Program-made: the position numbers and the translations under genes
Shown: positions 62,310 through 64,000 of the stretch, piece by piece
Numbering within the stretch: the stretch's first letter is position 1
Layout: the number at the start of each line of letters is the position of its first letter
Notes under the pieces: model-generated
Databases searched by the model: none
What the model was told of the DNA's origin: nothing
What the model saw: the letters and a program-made list of their open reading frames with translations, nothing else
Assembly: GCF_001644645.1 (NCBI RefSeq)
Contig: NZ_CP011390.1
Location: 4,398,001-4,462,000 of the forward strand
From: Flavisolibacter tropicus
GTDB lineage: Bacteria; Bacteroidota; Bacteroidia; Chitinophagales; Chitinophagaceae
Length of the DNA stretch: 64,000 nt
Reading direction: 5' to 3'

Positions 62310-63476
62310 ATGACTGTTAGACGTGTCAAAGGCTTACTGGTAGCGGTTTTCAGCGTTTTTGCCCTATCTGTTGCTACTTCTGCAAATGCACAGGAGCACC
62401 ATGAGGGAAATGAGACCAGCCATGAAACCAGAGAACATCTGGAAGATACCAAAAAAGAGGGTGAAACGAAGTTTGATGCCAATGAGGTGATTTTTGGTCA
62501 CGTAATGGACGCTCACGAGTTCCATTTCTTCTCATGGGAAGGTTCTGATGGCCATGAACATCATGCCACTATTCCTTTACCTGTTATTTTATACTCTCCT
62601 ACAAGAGGTTTATCAACCTTTATGTCTTCTGCTTTCGAGCATGGACACAAAGAAGTAAACGGTTATAAATTAGAAGAGAATCATATTGTACCGGTTGATG
62701 AAAACGAGAAAGTTTATGATTTATCAATGACCCGCAACGTGGTGCAGATGATCATTGCTTTAACCATCTTAGTTCTATTAATGACTTCTGTAGCCAAGCG
62801 TTACAAGCAAGGTCAGGGTACTACCAAAGCGCCTACTGGTTTCCAGAATGCCATTGAGCCCGTAATCATGTTTGTGCGTGATGAGGTAGCCAAGCCAAAC
62901 CTTGGTCATAAGTACAAGAAGTTCATGCCTTTCTTATTAACGGTATTCTTCTTCATCCTGATCAACAACATCTTTGGTTTGATTCCTGGATCAGCTAACG
63001 TAACTGGTAATATTGCCTTTACTGCTGTATTGGGAACCATTTCATTATTGGTGATCAATTTTAGTGGTAACAAACACTACTGGGGACACATTTTTAACCC
63101 TCCAGTACCAATGGGTGTGAAGTTGATCATGATCCCTGTGGAGATCCTTTCTATTTTCACAAAGGCCTTTGCCTTGATCATACGTCTTTTCGCCAACATG
63201 TTGGCCGGTCACATCATCATTATCTGTTTAGTTTCATTGATCTTTATTTTCAGCGGCATTAGTAAAGTAGCTGGTGTTGGATTTTCTCCAATCTCTGTTG
63301 CGTTCGCTGCCTTTATATATGTAATTGAAGTTCTGGTTGCTTTCATCCAAGCTTTCATCTTTACCAACCTGACGGCTGTATTTATTGGCCAGGCGGTAGA
63401 AGAAGGTCACCATGGTGAGCATAAGGATGGCCATGTAGAAGATACATTGGCGCCAACAGAACCGGTAATTATTTAA
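62310..63476 (+). CDS. atpB: ATP synthase F0 subunit a with a His-rich N-terminal extension
   Basis: 388 residues, much longer than the 271 of E. coli. A signal peptide (ending in SANAQ) and a His/Glu-rich extension (HHEGNETSHETREH, DGHEHHATIP) precede the membrane part, which is typical of Bacteroidota AtpB. The core has five helices and the essential Arg292 in IIRLFANMLAGH. The C-terminus is again His-rich (EEGHHGEHKDGH). The protein forms the proton half-channels. The gene leads the ATP synthase operon; atpE follows after 111 bases. Confidence 0.95.
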   Translation: MTVRRVKGLLVAVFSVFALSVATSANAQEHHEGNETSHETREHLEDTKKEGETKFDANEVIFGHVMDAHEFHFFSWEGSDGHEHHATIPLPVILYSPTRGLSTFMSSAFEHGHKEVNGYKLEENHIVPVDENEKVYDLSMTRNVVQMIIALTILVLLMTSVAKRYKQGQGTTKAPTGFQNAIEPVIMFVRDEVAKPNLGHKYKKFMPFLLTVFFFILINNIFGLIPGSANVTGNIAFTAVLGTISLLVINFSGNKHYWGHIFNPPVPMGVKLIMIPVEILSIFTKAFALIIRLFANMLAGHIIIICLVSLIFIFSGISKVAGVGFSPISVAFAAFIYVIEVLVAFIQAFIFTNLTAVFIGQAVEEGHHGEHKDGHVEDTLAPTEPVII

Positions 63477-63489
63477 TGATCGCTGATGT

Positions 63490-63836
<347 letters not shown>

Positions 63837-64000
63837 GCTCAATTAAAACACTAAACTGCATCTTAAGCACAGGGCGAGAGGTGCAGTTTACTTTAAAAGT
63901 CCACTGTCAACAGACGACAGTCGACAGAAAAAAGTTCTTTACAGGTTAAAAAAGTGTGTTAAACACTAAAACTGTCAGGTTAAGGAGAAAGGGACGGTTT

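Overview
The window comes from a chromosome of the phylum Bacteroidota, most probably a Chitinophagaceae-like member (lineage is inference). The evidence is three SusC/SusD pairs, many promoters with the Bacteroidota -7 element TAnnTTTG close to start codons, A-rich start regions instead of Shine-Dalgarno sites, an AtpB with a long His-rich N-terminal extension, and a 940-residue CarB without the C-terminal allosteric domain. I saw no rRNA, tRNA, CRISPR array, insertion sequence or prophage.

Layout. 1-15.5 kb: three consecutive susC-susD pairs (the first susC is cut by the window edge), a secreted unknown protein between pairs 1 and 2, and unusually long palindromic terminators. 15.5-31 kb: housekeeping genes. 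These are a TlpA-like lipoprotein, a two-PDZ protein, alaS, an M23 peptidase, a MerR-type regulator, a single-cysteine thioredoxin-fold protein, an MscS channel, a tight minus-strand run (rsfS, ftsH, LUD protein, LpxH-type hydrolase, secreted propeller-like protein), birA and bcp. 31-41.3 kb: a second M23 peptidase, carB, a DinB-like protein, an ECF sigma / membrane anti-sigma-like / Spy-like operon, an isolated C-terminal transketolase subunit and a stand-alone receiver protein.

41.5-44.8 kb: a compact signalling block made of a small protein with a Cys-Pro-Pro tail, a polytopic membrane protein, a sensorless histidine kinase, a NarL/LuxR-type response regulator and a TerB-like helical protein. 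A 14-bp palindrome, CCGTATAAATACGG, occurs intact twice and once in degenerate form, always between genes and only in this block.

46-56.2 kb: a phosphate-acquisition cluster with a PiT permease, a PhoU-like DUF47 protein, a phosphate-selective porin, a TonB-dependent receptor with a beta-helix lipoprotein, a small lipoprotein and a PhoR/PhoB-type two-component system. Upstream of the TonB receptor lie six consecutive 11-bp units of the GTAACAT/TTAATAT type, laid out like a PHO-box array. A shorter version lies in the divergent DUF47/porin promoter region.

56.5-64 kb: a SpoIIAA-like protein, a repeat-rich gap, a secreted 744-residue protein with a separase/CHAT-like His...Cys signature, an MsbA-like ABC exporter, a small protein/nucleotidyltransferase pair that resembles a toxin-antitoxin module, and the start of the ATP synthase operon (atpB, atpE). 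Across the window, several families of short palindromic or C-rich elements sit directly after stop codons and point in the direction of transcription.
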